The notes under the pieces are model-generated. The model had not been told where the DNA came from. It did no database searches and saw nothing but the letters and a program-made list of their open reading frames with translations. A program made the position numbers and the translations under genes. A stretch of DNA of 64,000 nucleotides, from NCBI GenBank assembly GCA_963714205.1, contig CAVQNQ010000008.1, positions 186,001-250,000 on the forward strand. The letters are read 5' to 3'. Position 1 is the first letter of the stretch. Each line of letters begins with the position of its first letter. This document shows, one piece after another, positions 49,538-58,023 of this stretch. Source of the stretch: CAVQNQ01 sp963714205 (GTDB lineage Bacteria > Acidobacteriota > Terriglobia > Bryobacterales > Bryobacteraceae).

Positions 49538-50641
49538 ATGAACACGTCCTCCATAGGCCGCGCGTTGTTCATTGTTTTCAGCTTGGCAATTTTCGGTTAT
49601 GCCCTCGATCAGGATCGGGATTTCTCGGGGAAATGGGTGCTGGACCCCGCGGTAAGCCGCGTTGACGCGCTGGGAGGAACGGAGACGTCGTTGAGTATCT
49701 CGCAAAGCGAGGCCGGTATCTTGTGCTCGACGGGGACGGCCCAGTGGTCTTACGCGCTCGATGGCAGCGAAACACGGAAGCGCATCGGCGAGGAGACCAG
49801 AAACTCGACTGCCAAGTGGGAGGGCGCCGCATTGCTGATCGGCACCCTGGTCTCGGGTCCGGCGGACTACACAGTGATGGACCGATGGCAGCTTTCGCGC
49901 GATCGCGACACCTTGACCATCACACGGCAAATCGCGCGCGCCAGCGGGCAGGTGGAAGGCACTCTCGTGTTCCGGCGGGAAGGCGCCCCGGATGCACCGG
50001 CGACGCGTCCCGTTGAGCCGCGGCAGGCGCCGGGTCCGCCTCAAGCGGCGCCCGACATGCCGAGGCCGAGGCTGGCCACGCGGCCGGCGCCGGGCATAGC
50101 GCCCGATGTCACGGTTCCAACCGGGACACGCGTTCTGCTCCAGCTCGTGAACGAGGTGAGCACAAAGCACGCCAAGGACGGCGACCGCGTCTATCTGCGC
50201 ACGGCGGCTCCAGTGGCCGTGGAGGGACGCGTGGTTATTCCGCTTGGCAGCGATGTCCAAGGGACGATCACTCATACCAAGCCTGCCGGCAAGGTCTCTG
50301 GAAAGGGCGAGCTGTACCTCCGCTTCGACTCGCTGATTCTGCCCAACGGCGTGGCGCGCGATTTTCATGCCCGGCCGCCGGGAGAAGAAGGAAAAGTGCC
50401 CGGGAACGGCAAGGCCGCCGACGCTCGCACGGTAATGATGGGAACGGGCATGGGAGCCACGATCGGCGCTATTACCAGAGGATTGCCGGGAGCCGCCGTG
50501 GGAGGCGGGATCGGCGCACTGGCCGGCGTACTGTTATCACGCAATCAGGACGTGGTGCTGCGCCCCGGCACCCACGTGGAAATGGTTCTGGATCGCGATC
50601 TGGTCTTTCATCCCGACGAGATTCCCGGGAATCCGCGGTAA
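49538..50641 (+). CDS. Secreted hypothetical protein with glycine-zipper segment
   Basis: A 367-residue exported protein. A signal peptide is followed by a lipocalin-like domain (about 28-145: FSGKWVLDPAVSRVDALGGT, LTITRQIARASGQVEGTLVF) and a Pro-rich linker (150-190). Next is a TrbI-like strand region (VPTGTRVLLQLVNEVST, VVIPLGSDVQGTITHTKPAG), and then a glycine zipper (GTGMGATIGAITRGLPGAA). The function is unknown; surface or periplasmic matrix roles are guesses. TACCTT ends 6 nt before the ATG. Its stop is 6 nt from the convergent membrane protein gene. Confidence 0.65.
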   Translation: MNTSSIGRALFIVFSLAIFGYALDQDRDFSGKWVLDPAVSRVDALGGTETSLSISQSEAGILCSTGTAQWSYALDGSETRKRIGEETRNSTAKWEGAALLIGTLVSGPADYTVMDRWQLSRDRDTLTITRQIARASGQVEGTLVFRREGAPDAPATRPVEPRQAPGPPQAAPDMPRPRLATRPAPGIAPDVTVPTGTRVLLQLVNEVSTKHAKDGDRVYLRTAAPVAVEGRVVIPLGSDVQGTITHTKPAGKVSGKGELYLRFDSLILPNGVARDFHARPPGEEGKVPGNGKAADARTVMMGTGMGATIGAITRGLPGAAVGGGIGALAGVLLSRNQDVVLRPGTHVEMVLDRDLVFHPDEIPGNPR

Positions 50642-50647
50642 AGCCGC

Positions 50648-52144
50648 CTATTCGACCCGGCAGACCAGCACTTCCCGGTTGCGGTAAGGACAATTCATCC
50701 CTTTCGACGAGCCGGCGCTGGCGAGCACCACCCAGCTCACGCCGAAGCGGGTCTTCAGCTGTTCGAAGTCCGCCTTCTGGAAACGCGCCCAGCCCTTTTC
50801 GGCGTCGGTCTGTTCCTCCCAGACGGGCGCAAGCCGCGGAACCTGGGCCGCCATGATGCGGTCTTTCAGCATGTCGGCCAGCGCACTGCGTTCGGCTAGG
50901 GCGCGGAAGCCATGGTAATCTTCGCCGCGCAGTTGCATGTAGAAGGGATCCAAGGCGAAGAGCGCATCCTTGGGCGTGTTGTTCCGAATCCAGCGAAAAG
51001 CCTGCACCCAGCTATTCAGCGAAGCGCCACCGGGCTGCTCCAGGTGTTCCGTGCCGGGGAAACTCTCGCGCTGGCCGAAGTACATTCCCGCGCTCAGCGG
51101 AACGAGCAGCAATAGCCAGCGCCAGGCATGCCCGCGCAATAACTTCTGTCCCAAGAGTCCGCCGCCCAACAAGACGAAGAGAAAGTAGAACAGGTGCAGG
51201 TAGCGCATCGGCTGAAGGGGCCTGATCCGTGCGAGAGCGGGGATCGATAACATCGCCACGGCCGCCACCAATTGGAAGGCGGCAAAATAAATCAAGCTCC
51301 GGGAAAGCTTCGCGGCGACCGGCATCCGATCCCGCAGCGCGATTCCGCCGAACCACCACAGGATCGGCAGAGGTGCGAACACTCCCAGCCATTCATACCA
51401 CTCCCAGCGGGTCAGAAAAAGATAGTTTGGACCGGCCAGCGCGTGCCGCCAGGCATGCGGAGGCGCTTCAAAGACCCACCCCAGCGGCAGCCAGGCAAAA
51501 GCGATCGCCCGCAATCCTGGCGCGGCGATGCTGGCGAAGGCCGTGTTTTTCCCGGCTGTGTCCGTCGAGGCCCGCGCGAAGGCCAGAAACAGGCAGAAAG
51601 AGATACCAAAAAGAGCCATCACCGGATGGACAATTAGGGCTACGGCTAAGAACAAGGGTGGCAGAATCCGTTTGCGATCGAGCGTGGCCGCCACGGCCGC
51701 GAGAATCGCCGCGGTCGCCAACGCCCTGGGGTGAAGTTGTTGATCGACAAGCAGAAGCGCCGTTCCGGCCACGGGTAGGCTGAGCAGAGCCGCCACCAGC
51801 GCGACCCCGGCCCACTGCGCGAGAGGGTCGTCGAAGCAGCGGCGGGTGATCCGCCAGCAGCCCCAGAGCACCAAGAAGATCGTACCTACATGCCAGAACA
51901 GCACCGTCCAATCCAGAGGCGCGTGCGTCAGCCGGACGGACCAGGCTATGAGTTTATCGAAGGCCGTGGCTTGCATTTGGAGCCTGAAAAAGGCGGAATC
52001 GCCGGAATATAGCTCCGGGTGCAAGTTCATCTTGATGGCGGGGAGGTACACGTTGTCGTCCTCCACCGCCGGATGGTACCCCTCCACGAGAACCGCGGCC
52101 GCAGTGAGCAGCGCCAGCAACAGCAGATTCCTTGGGCCCTTCAA
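50648..52144 (-). CDS. Polytopic membrane protein, probable GT-C-like
   Basis: A 498-residue protein with about 10-12 hydrophobic helices. An early loop carries EDDNVYLPAIKMNLHPELYS, the acidic-loop position of GT-C lipid-linked sugar transferases, and a soluble C-terminal tail ends FGVSWVVLASAGSSKGMNC. The next gene on the other strand is a polyprenyl-phosphate-sugar-synthase-like GT2, which would make its donor. This pairing supports a glycosyltransferase role, as inference. The start is TTG at 52144, directly abutting the ATG of the divergent gene. Confidence 0.7.
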   Translation of the reverse strand: MKGPRNLLLLALLTAAAVLVEGYHPAVEDDNVYLPAIKMNLHPELYSGDSAFFRLQMQATAFDKLIAWSVRLTHAPLDWTVLFWHVGTIFLVLWGCWRITRRCFDDPLAQWAGVALVAALLSLPVAGTALLLVDQQLHPRALATAAILAAVAATLDRKRILPPLFLAVALIVHPVMALFGISFCLFLAFARASTDTAGKNTAFASIAAPGLRAIAFAWLPLGWVFEAPPHAWRHALAGPNYLFLTRWEWYEWLGVFAPLPILWWFGGIALRDRMPVAAKLSRSLIYFAAFQLVAAVAMLSIPALARIRPLQPMRYLHLFYFLFVLLGGGLLGQKLLRGHAWRWLLLLVPLSAGMYFGQRESFPGTEHLEQPGGASLNSWVQAFRWIRNNTPKDALFALDPFYMQLRGEDYHGFRALAERSALADMLKDRIMAAQVPRLAPVWEEQTDAEKGWARFQKADFEQLKTRFGVSWVVLASAGSSKGMNCPYRNREVLVCRVE

Positions 52145-52987
52145 ATGCTTAACCTAGAATGTTCCGGCGAGCTGGCCAATATCCCGGCACCGGCTGCTGC
52201 AACCGAATCCCTTCCTGGGTTCGTTGAGAACCTGCCGACTGCGCCACTGAGACTCGCTCTCGTTGTTCCGACGCTGCGCGAGGCCGGCAACATCGGTGTT
52301 CTCCTGCGGCGGGTTCGCGCCACGCTGGACGCCTTGAACATCGAGTATAACCTCATTGTCGTGGACGACGACAGCCGGGACGGAATCGAGGCCATCGTTG
52401 GGGAGATCGCGGATGCGGATCCGCGCGTGCGAATCGTGGTGCGGGAAGGGCGGCGCGGGTTGGCGGGAGCCGTGATTCACGGTTGGCGGCACAGCGATGC
52501 CGAGATACTCGGCGTCATGGATGCCGATCTGCAGCACCCGCCGGAATTACTGTCGCGGCTCTGGCATCAAGTGGCCCAAGGGGCCGATCTGGCAGTCGGC
52601 AGCCGGTATGTTACCGGGGGAAGCCTTGGCGAGTGGAACCCCTTGCGGCGCTTAATTTCCAAGCTGGCGATCTGGATTACCCTTCCTCTTCAGCGGGCCT
52701 CGGCGCGGGCTCACGACCCGATGTCCGGTTTTTTCCTCGTGCGCCGGTCGTGTATTGGCGACCTGGACTTGCAGACCGCCGGGTTCAAGATTCTTCTGGA
52801 AATCCTGGTGCGAGGGAAGGTCCGGAGCCTCGCGGAAGTTCATTTCGACTTCGGGACTCGCCGGGCTGGTGCCAGCAAGGCGAGTATCAAAGTGGCCATC
52901 GACTATGCGGCGCTGCTTTTTCGCCTCTACCGATGGCGCCGCGGCGAGATCCGCTCGTTGCCTATCAAGGGGCCGGAAACCGCGTGA
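52145..52987 (+). CDS. Polyprenyl-phosphate mannose/glucose synthase-like GT2
   Basis: A 280-residue GT2 of the DPM1 type: LALVVPTLREAGNIGVLLRR, LIVVDDDSRDGIEAIV, REGRRGLAGAVIHGWRH, GVMDADLQHPPELL, AVGSRYVTGG, DPMSGFFLVRR and GFKILLEILVRG. These enzymes charge a lipid phosphate with a sugar for membrane GT-C enzymes such as the divergent neighbour. Family similarity starts about 35 residues in, at PLRLALVVPT. A start downstream of ATG 52145 is therefore possible. Confidence 0.88.
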   Translation: MLNLECSGELANIPAPAAATESLPGFVENLPTAPLRLALVVPTLREAGNIGVLLRRVRATLDALNIEYNLIVVDDDSRDGIEAIVGEIADADPRVRIVVREGRRGLAGAVIHGWRHSDAEILGVMDADLQHPPELLSRLWHQVAQGADLAVGSRYVTGGSLGEWNPLRRLISKLAIWITLPLQRASARAHDPMSGFFLVRRSCIGDLDLQTAGFKILLEILVRGKVRSLAEVHFDFGTRRAGASKASIKVAIDYAALLFRLYRWRRGEIRSLPIKGPETA

Positions 52988-53001
52988 GGCGGACGTTCAG
53001 A

Positions 53002-53478
53002 TCAGGCAGTGCCCGATAAGACGACCGGGAGTCCGGAAACCCCGAGCTCGCTTCGCGACGGAATGCGCGGCGCGGGCATGAGCCGGTTCCCCGGCCTCCC
53101 GCATTCACAAGTCGCGGAGATCACCACGCCGGCATCGGCTTCCAGCGCGCGGCGCAGGTGCAGGCCGTTCTGCACTTCGCATTCATAGCCCACCAGGCGG
53201 CCGGCGCTATCCAGAAGCAGCGCGAATACCGGCACTTCGAAGAGGCGCCACAACTCGTCGCGCTCCGCAAGGGTCAAGAAAGAGGCCGCGCCGGAATGGA
53301 GAGTGAAAACGGCGCGGCGCGCACGAATGCCGGCCCGCGCGGCTTCCGTCAGTTCGGCGAAAGTGCCGGCCAGGGCGGAGCAGACGCCCTGGGCCTGGCG
53401 CGCGGGCACCGGCGCGAGGTGTGGAAACAGAGGGTGCCGGGGCGCTTTGATGCCCCGGAACCCCATACCCAGCTCCAT
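53002..53478 (-). CDS. Hypothetical protein behind the amidohydrolase
   Basis: A 158-residue protein with no recognised family. The middle part is clearly protein-like (FLTLAERDELWRLFEVPVFA, LLLDSAGRLVGYECEVQNG, DAGVVISATCECGRPGNRL), with a Cys-rich CECG near the C-terminus. The N-terminus is basic and low in hydrophobicity. It lies 61 bp after the amidohydrolase gene on the same strand and may be part of the sensor-kinase operon. Confidence 0.55.
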   Translation of the reverse strand: MELGMGFRGIKAPRHPLFPHLAPVPARQAQGVCSALAGTFAELTEAARAGIRARRAVFTLHSGAASFLTLAERDELWRLFEVPVFALLLDSAGRLVGYECEVQNGLHLRRALEADAGVVISATCECGRPGNRLMPAPRIPSRSELGVSGLPVVLSGTA

Positions 53479-53539
53479 GCGATATCGATTCGAAATAGTA
53501 GTGGGCCGCGCGCCGCCAGAGTTCTCAAGAAAAAGGTTC

Positions 53540-54439
53540 TCAAGAAAAAACCCGTTCGAGGTTTTCCCCCAGGATCAGGCGCGCATCCTGGGTACCGATG
53601 CCGAGGTCCGCCAGGGCCAGCGCCTGCCGTTCGAAGATCGCGGAATTCCAGCCGCGCGGGAAGAAGGAGGAATCGGTGCCGAACAGAAGCCGGCCGGCGC
53701 CGATAGCGCCGAGGGCCCGGCCGAATACCGCCTTCAAATCGATCCCCTCGTAGCGCATCCAGGCGTTGCTGCTGGAGGTGTCGAGGTACACGTTGGGGCA
53801 CAGGTCGGCCAGCATGAGCGCTTCCCGCAGGTAGCCCGCTCCGAAGTGCGGAATGAGGAAGCGCACCTCCGGGTAACCGATGGCCACGGGGTGGAGGTCG
53901 ATGGGATTCGAATAGCGCATATCGAACGGCGAGGGCAGCCCCAGCTTCCGGCGCACTCCCACGGTTAGGACGCCGCTGTGCACAAAGACCGCGGCGCGGG
54001 CCGCGGCAGCTTCCTCGAAGACCGGTCGGATGCGCGGATCGTTCACCGCATAGCGATGCATGGCGGGGAAGAGGCAGACGGCGTGAAGACCGGCGGCGAA
54101 GGCGGCTCGCGCGCGGGCGGCGGCTTCGTCCTGGAGCGGGTCGAGCATGAAGTAGCCGTAGAAACGCCCCGGGCAAGCGGTCAGCGCGGCGGCCACGGAG
54201 GGATCGTCTCCGGGGAAGCTGGCAATCAGCGCGGCGCGCTTCACGCCGTGCCGGTCGAGTTCGGCGCACCACACGCGCGCCATATCGGCGGGGTCTTCGG
54301 GCGGCAGGTCCCATCCAGCGGTCGCCGCGACCCCGGAGGCGTTCCGGTTACACTGCGCGCCCAGCCAGTCGAAGAAACGCCGGCCGAAGAAGTGCACGTG
54401 CGCGTCGCAAACGGGGAGATCACCCCAGGGGGTTTGCAT
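53540..54439 (-). CDS. Amidohydrolase-2 family (PF04909) metal-dependent hydrolase/decarboxylase
   Basis: A 299-residue TIM-barrel enzyme. It has the HxH pair (H14/H16 in CDAHVHFFG), a mid-barrel His in VFVHSGVL, FLIPHFGAGYLREAL and the catalytic Asp in LFGTDSSFFPRG. Relatives decarboxylate aromatic acids (ACMSD, salicylate decarboxylase) or hydrolyse lactones; the substrate here is unknown. Its first 20 nt lie inside the end of the upstream NarL-type regulator gene, so expression is coupled to the two-component system. Confidence 0.83.
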   Translation of the reverse strand: MQTPWGDLPVCDAHVHFFGRRFFDWLGAQCNRNASGVAATAGWDLPPEDPADMARVWCAELDRHGVKRAALIASFPGDDPSVAAALTACPGRFYGYFMLDPLQDEAAARARAAFAAGLHAVCLFPAMHRYAVNDPRIRPVFEEAAAARAAVFVHSGVLTVGVRRKLGLPSPFDMRYSNPIDLHPVAIGYPEVRFLIPHFGAGYLREALMLADLCPNVYLDTSSSNAWMRYEGIDLKAVFGRALGAIGAGRLLFGTDSSFFPRGWNSAIFERQALALADLGIGTQDARLILGENLERVFS

Positions 54440-55097
54440 CCGGCTTGTTCCAGTGCGTGATGCCGGCCGCCAGCGCCAGTTGGGTCAGGCCGGCCACGTT
54501 GTTGACGCCCAGCTTCTTCATCATGGTCTTGCGGTAGCTGCGCACGGTCTGCAGGCCCAGGTCGAGCAGCGCCGCGATGTCCTTGCTGGTCTTTCCTTCG
54601 GCCACCAGGCGCAGCACCTGAAGTTCGCGCGGCGAGAGCATCTCGAGCGGGCTGCGCGAGTGGGTATCCAGGTCGCCGCGCTGGATGCGGGCCAGCAGCC
54701 GGTCGGAGACCTGCGAGCTCAGGTACGAGCCGCCGCGGGCCACCGTGCGCAGAGCGTCCAGCAGTTCGCCGGAGGACGCCTTCTTCAACACGAAGGCGCG
54801 CGCCCCGGAACGTATGGCGCTCACCACGGAATTCTCGTCGTCGTACATGGAGAGGATCACTACCTTGATGGCGGGACAGTAGCGCAGCAGTTCGGTGGTG
54901 GCCTCGATGCCGTTCATGCCGGGCAGCCCGATATCCATCAGCACGAGATCCGGGCGGCACTTCTTGCACAGCACCACGGCGTCCTGACCGTTGTCGGCTT
55001 CACCTACAATGCGGAACTCGGCTCCGCGCTCCAGGATGGTCTTGATCCCGTCCCGCACCAGCTTGTGATCGTCCACCAGGACGATATCGAATGACAT
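54420..55097 (-). CDS. NarL/FixJ-family response regulator
   Basis: A 225-residue regulator. The receiver domain has D9/D10, phosphoacceptor D55 (VLMDIGLPGMNG) and K105 (FVLKKASSGEL). The LuxR-type helix-turn-helix lies at about 155-200 (LSPRELQVLRLVAEGKTSKD, VRSYRKTMMKKL). It binds DNA on phosphorylation by its kinase, encoded 9 nt upstream. The gene ends inside the amidohydrolase gene. Confidence 0.93.
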   Translation of the reverse strand: MSFDIVLVDDHKLVRDGIKTILERGAEFRIVGEADNGQDAVVLCKKCRPDLVLMDIGLPGMNGIEATTELLRYCPAIKVVILSMYDDENSVVSAIRSGARAFVLKKASSGELLDALRTVARGGSYLSSQVSDRLLARIQRGDLDTHSRSPLEMLSPRELQVLRLVAEGKTSKDIAALLDLGLQTVRSYRKTMMKKLGVNNVAGLTQLALAAGITHWNKPDANPLG

Positions 55098-55106
55098 AAC
55101 CGACTC

Positions 55107-56108
55107 TCAGGCCGCTCGCGGCGCGGCGGCGCGGACCACTGTGCCCGTCGCCTGATCGCTAAGAACCGAAAGGTCCAATCCTGCTTCGGCGGCATAGTGC
55201 TCCATGCTCATCAGCCCCAGGCCGCGGTGCCCCCCCAGGATGTCGTCCGGATCGAACCCCCTCCCATTATCGCGGACCTCGAGCGAAGGACCGTTACGTG
55301 TGGACCTTACCGCGATTTCGATGGTCGAGCAACTGGAATGTTGCACGGAGTTCAGGACGGCTTCCTGTGCGATATGGTACATCGCCGAGGCGGTCCCCGG
55401 ATCGAGCTTCAGGGAAGGGTCCACATTCAACCGGATGCTGCCGGCGAACCGTTTGCGAATGCGCGCCGCCAGGCGGTCCAGGGCGGGCCGCAGCCCGGCG
55501 CGCTCCACGGCCGAGGGGTTCAGCTCGTGGCTGTACTCGCGCACCTCTACCATCATGGAATCGAGCACATTTTGCATCTCGGCGATGCGGCGGCAAGTAT
55601 CCGGCCTCTGGCTCTCCAGGTCCATGCGCACGAGGTCGAGTTGCAGGCCCATGGCGGTAAGATTCTGGCCCACCACGTCGTGCAGGAAGCGCGCCGCCAC
55701 GGACCGCTCGTACTCCTGTGCCTTGAGCGCGCCCAGAACGGTGTAGCGCAATTCCTGCTCGGCCGTGCTGAAGGGAGTGACTTCGCTGGCCAGCCCGCCC
55801 GCGAACAGAATGTGGCCCTCCACGCGGATGGGAAAGACGCCCATGTACCAGGTGGCGCCCGAATGCCGCTCGCGGAGCAGCACGAGATCGCCCGCCAGCG
55901 CCCGTGCGAAGCGGCTCTTCCACAAAACGGCTGATTCCGAATCCAGGACCTCGGCGACCGGCCTGCCCGCCAGCTCCTCGGCACTCTTGCCGAAAATGGC
56001 GGCCGGGTTACCGTAGATTTCGCGGAAGACCCCGTCCGCCCCCACGATCCAGTGGCACGCGGGACTCTGCTCGAGGTAGGTTTCGGCTAGGCAACCGGGA
56101 TCTGGCAT
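55107..56108 (-). CDS. PAS-containing histidine kinase (HisKA_3 type)
   Basis: A 333-residue soluble sensor kinase. The PAS domain spans about 8-120 (ACHWIVGADGVFREIYGNPA). The HisKA_3 dimerisation domain has the phosphoacceptor H143 (RFLHDVVGQNLTAMG). The HATPase domain has an N-box (HIAQEAVLNSVQHS) and G-box (DNGRGFDPDD, GGHRGLGLMSM). There are no membrane helices, so the signal is cytoplasmic. It pairs with the NarL regulator 9 nt downstream. Confidence 0.92.
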   Translation of the reverse strand: MPDPGCLAETYLEQSPACHWIVGADGVFREIYGNPAAIFGKSAEELAGRPVAEVLDSESAVLWKSRFARALAGDLVLLRERHSGATWYMGVFPIRVEGHILFAGGLASEVTPFSTAEQELRYTVLGALKAQEYERSVAARFLHDVVGQNLTAMGLQLDLVRMDLESQRPDTCRRIAEMQNVLDSMMVEVREYSHELNPSAVERAGLRPALDRLAARIRKRFAGSIRLNVDPSLKLDPGTASAMYHIAQEAVLNSVQHSSCSTIEIAVRSTRNGPSLEVRDNGRGFDPDDILGGHRGLGLMSMEHYAAEAGLDLSVLSDQATGTVVRAAAPRAA

Positions 56109-56150
56109 GTTGGTTGGCGCGACCGCGCGGCGGCGGCCCCGGATCTTATG

Positions 56151-57131
56151 CTACCCTTTCCGCGCGACCGCCTTGCGGGCCGCCGCGGCGATGTTGGCGG
56201 CCATCAGCCCGTATTTCGCGAGCAGTTCATCGCCTTGGCCCGATTCCGCGTACGTGTCCTGGATGCCCACGAACTCCATGGGGCACGGGCGCGTTTCGGC
56301 AACCACTTGCGCCACGCGCACGCCCAGACCCATATCGACCAGGTGCTCCTCGGCCACCACGATAGCCCCGGTTTCGGCCGCCGCGCGCGCGATAGCATCG
56401 CGATCGATCGGTTTCACCGTGTGCATGTCCACCACGCGCGCCGCGATGCCTTCGGACTCCAGCGCTTGCGCGGCGAGGATCGCCTGGGCCACCAGCAAGC
56501 CGTTAGTGATGATCGTCAAGTCGGAGCCGGCCACCAGCTGGATAGCCTTGCCGATCTCAAAGCTCTGGCGGGCATCGTAGATCACCGGCGCCTTGGGACG
56601 GCCGGTGCGCACGAAGACCGGCCCGACATGCGCCGCGGCCGCGCGGATCAGCGCTTTGGTGGAAACTTCATCGGCCGGCGAGATCACCACGAAACCCGGC
56701 AGCGCGCAGGCCAGGGCGGTGTCCTCGACGCTCATCTGCGAGGGGCCGTCTTCGCCGATCGAGATGCCGCTGTGCGTCCCCACCACTTTCACATTGACTT
56801 TCGGATAGGCCGCGCAGACGCGAAGCTGCTCGAAGCCCTTGGTCATCACGAAGGCCGAGAAGCTGGAGACGAACGGGATCTTCCCCGCCAACGCCAGCCC
56901 GGCGGCGATCCCCACCATGTTCGATTCGGCGATCCCGCAGGAGAAGAAACGCTCCGGAAATTCCTTGGCGAAATAGGTGGTCATGGTGGATTTCGAAAGA
57001 TCCGCGTCGCAGACCACGATGTCCTGGTTTTCGCGGCCGAGCTCCGCCAGCTCCCGCCCGAAGGCCTCGCGCGTGGCCGCTCCCAGCTTCACTTCAAACT
57101 TGATCTTGGCAACCCCGGTGTTCGATGACAT
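56151..57131 (-). CDS. Transketolase, C-terminal subunit
   Basis: A 326-residue half-transketolase holding the pyrimidine-binding (about 15-175: GIAESNMVGIAAGLALAG, HSGISIGEDGPSQMSVED) and C-terminal domains (ITNGLLVAQAILAAQALE, VVAEEHLVDMG). The catalytic Glu of ThDP activation lies in AESNM. It forms a heteromeric enzyme with the N-terminal subunit, encoded 3 nt upstream. Split transketolases serve the pentose phosphate pathway or sugar-derivative routes. Confidence 0.93.
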   Translation of the reverse strand: MSSNTGVAKIKFEVKLGAATREAFGRELAELGRENQDIVVCDADLSKSTMTTYFAKEFPERFFSCGIAESNMVGIAAGLALAGKIPFVSSFSAFVMTKGFEQLRVCAAYPKVNVKVVGTHSGISIGEDGPSQMSVEDTALACALPGFVVISPADEVSTKALIRAAAAHVGPVFVRTGRPKAPVIYDARQSFEIGKAIQLVAGSDLTIITNGLLVAQAILAAQALESEGIAARVVDMHTVKPIDRDAIARAAAETGAIVVAEEHLVDMGLGVRVAQVVAETRPCPMEFVGIQDTYAESGQGDELLAKYGLMAANIAAAARKAVARKG

Positions 57132-57134
57132 GAC

Positions 57135-57956
57135 TTATCCGATCTCCTGTAAGGCCCGTTCTACTTCGGCCGGCGTAGGCGCCGTGCCGTGGAACTTGGG
57201 ATTGTTCTCCATGAAGGAAACGCCTTTGCCCTTAATGGTGTGGGCGACGATGCAGGTGGGCTGCCCCTTGGTGGCCTTGGCCTCCTCCAGCGCCTTGCGG
57301 ATGGCGGGAATATCGTGGCCATCGATCTCGAGCGCCTTCCAGCCGAACGCCCGCCACTTCTCGGCCAGCGGGGCGACTTCCATAATGTCCTTCACGAAAC
57401 CATCGAGCTGAATCCCGTTGTAATCCACGATGGCCACCACGTTATCGAGCTTATGAAAAGCGCCGAACATGGCCGCTTCCCAGATCTGGCCCTCCTGGAT
57501 CTCGCCGTCTCCCAGCAGAACGTAGGCGCGCGACGGGCGGCCATCGAGGCGCGCCGCCAGTCCCAAGCCGAGCGCCAGCGACAGGCCCTCGCCCAGCGAC
57601 CCGGTGGAGGCTTCCAGGCTGCCGATGAACCGCATATCGGGATGGCCCTGGAAGACCGAACCGAGCTTGCGCAAGGTGTTCAACTGGCCGGCGGGGGTAT
57701 CCGGGAAACCGGCCTCCGCCATCACCGCGTAAAGCACGGGCGCGGCGTGGCCCTTGGAGAGGATGAAGCGGTCGCGATCGGCCCATTTGGGATTGGTTGG
57801 ATCAATGCGCAGGTGATCGAAATACAGCTCGACCAGAATCTCGACGGCCGAGAGCGACCCGCCGGGATGGCCGGACTTGGCAGCGCCGGTCATTTCGATA
57901 ATGGCCCGCCGCGCGCGTTTGGCAATGGCTTGAAGTTCAGCGACAGACTTAGGCAT
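57135..57956 (-). CDS. Transketolase, N-terminal subunit
   Basis: A 273-residue ThDP-binding half: GAAKSGHPGGSLSAVEILVE, DRFILSKGHAAPVLYAVM, STGSLGEGLSLALGLGLA and the ThDP/Mg motif GDGEIQEGQIWEAAMFGA ... DYNGIQLDG. ATG 57956 is chosen because the family N-terminus (MPKSVAELQAIAKRARR) begins there, though the frame is open further upstream. TAAAAT lies 13 nt before it. Confidence 0.93.
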   Translation of the reverse strand: MPKSVAELQAIAKRARRAIIEMTGAAKSGHPGGSLSAVEILVELYFDHLRIDPTNPKWADRDRFILSKGHAAPVLYAVMAEAGFPDTPAGQLNTLRKLGSVFQGHPDMRFIGSLEASTGSLGEGLSLALGLGLAARLDGRPSRAYVLLGDGEIQEGQIWEAAMFGAFHKLDNVVAIVDYNGIQLDGFVKDIMEVAPLAEKWRAFGWKALEIDGHDIPAIRKALEEAKATKGQPTCIVAHTIKGKGVSFMENNPKFHGTAPTPAEVERALQEIG

Positions 57957-58023
57957 GGGATGAGCGACTATTTTAGCATCCGGGGAACAGGCATTCACGC
58001 GCGCTGGAGCGCAACGCCCGTGT

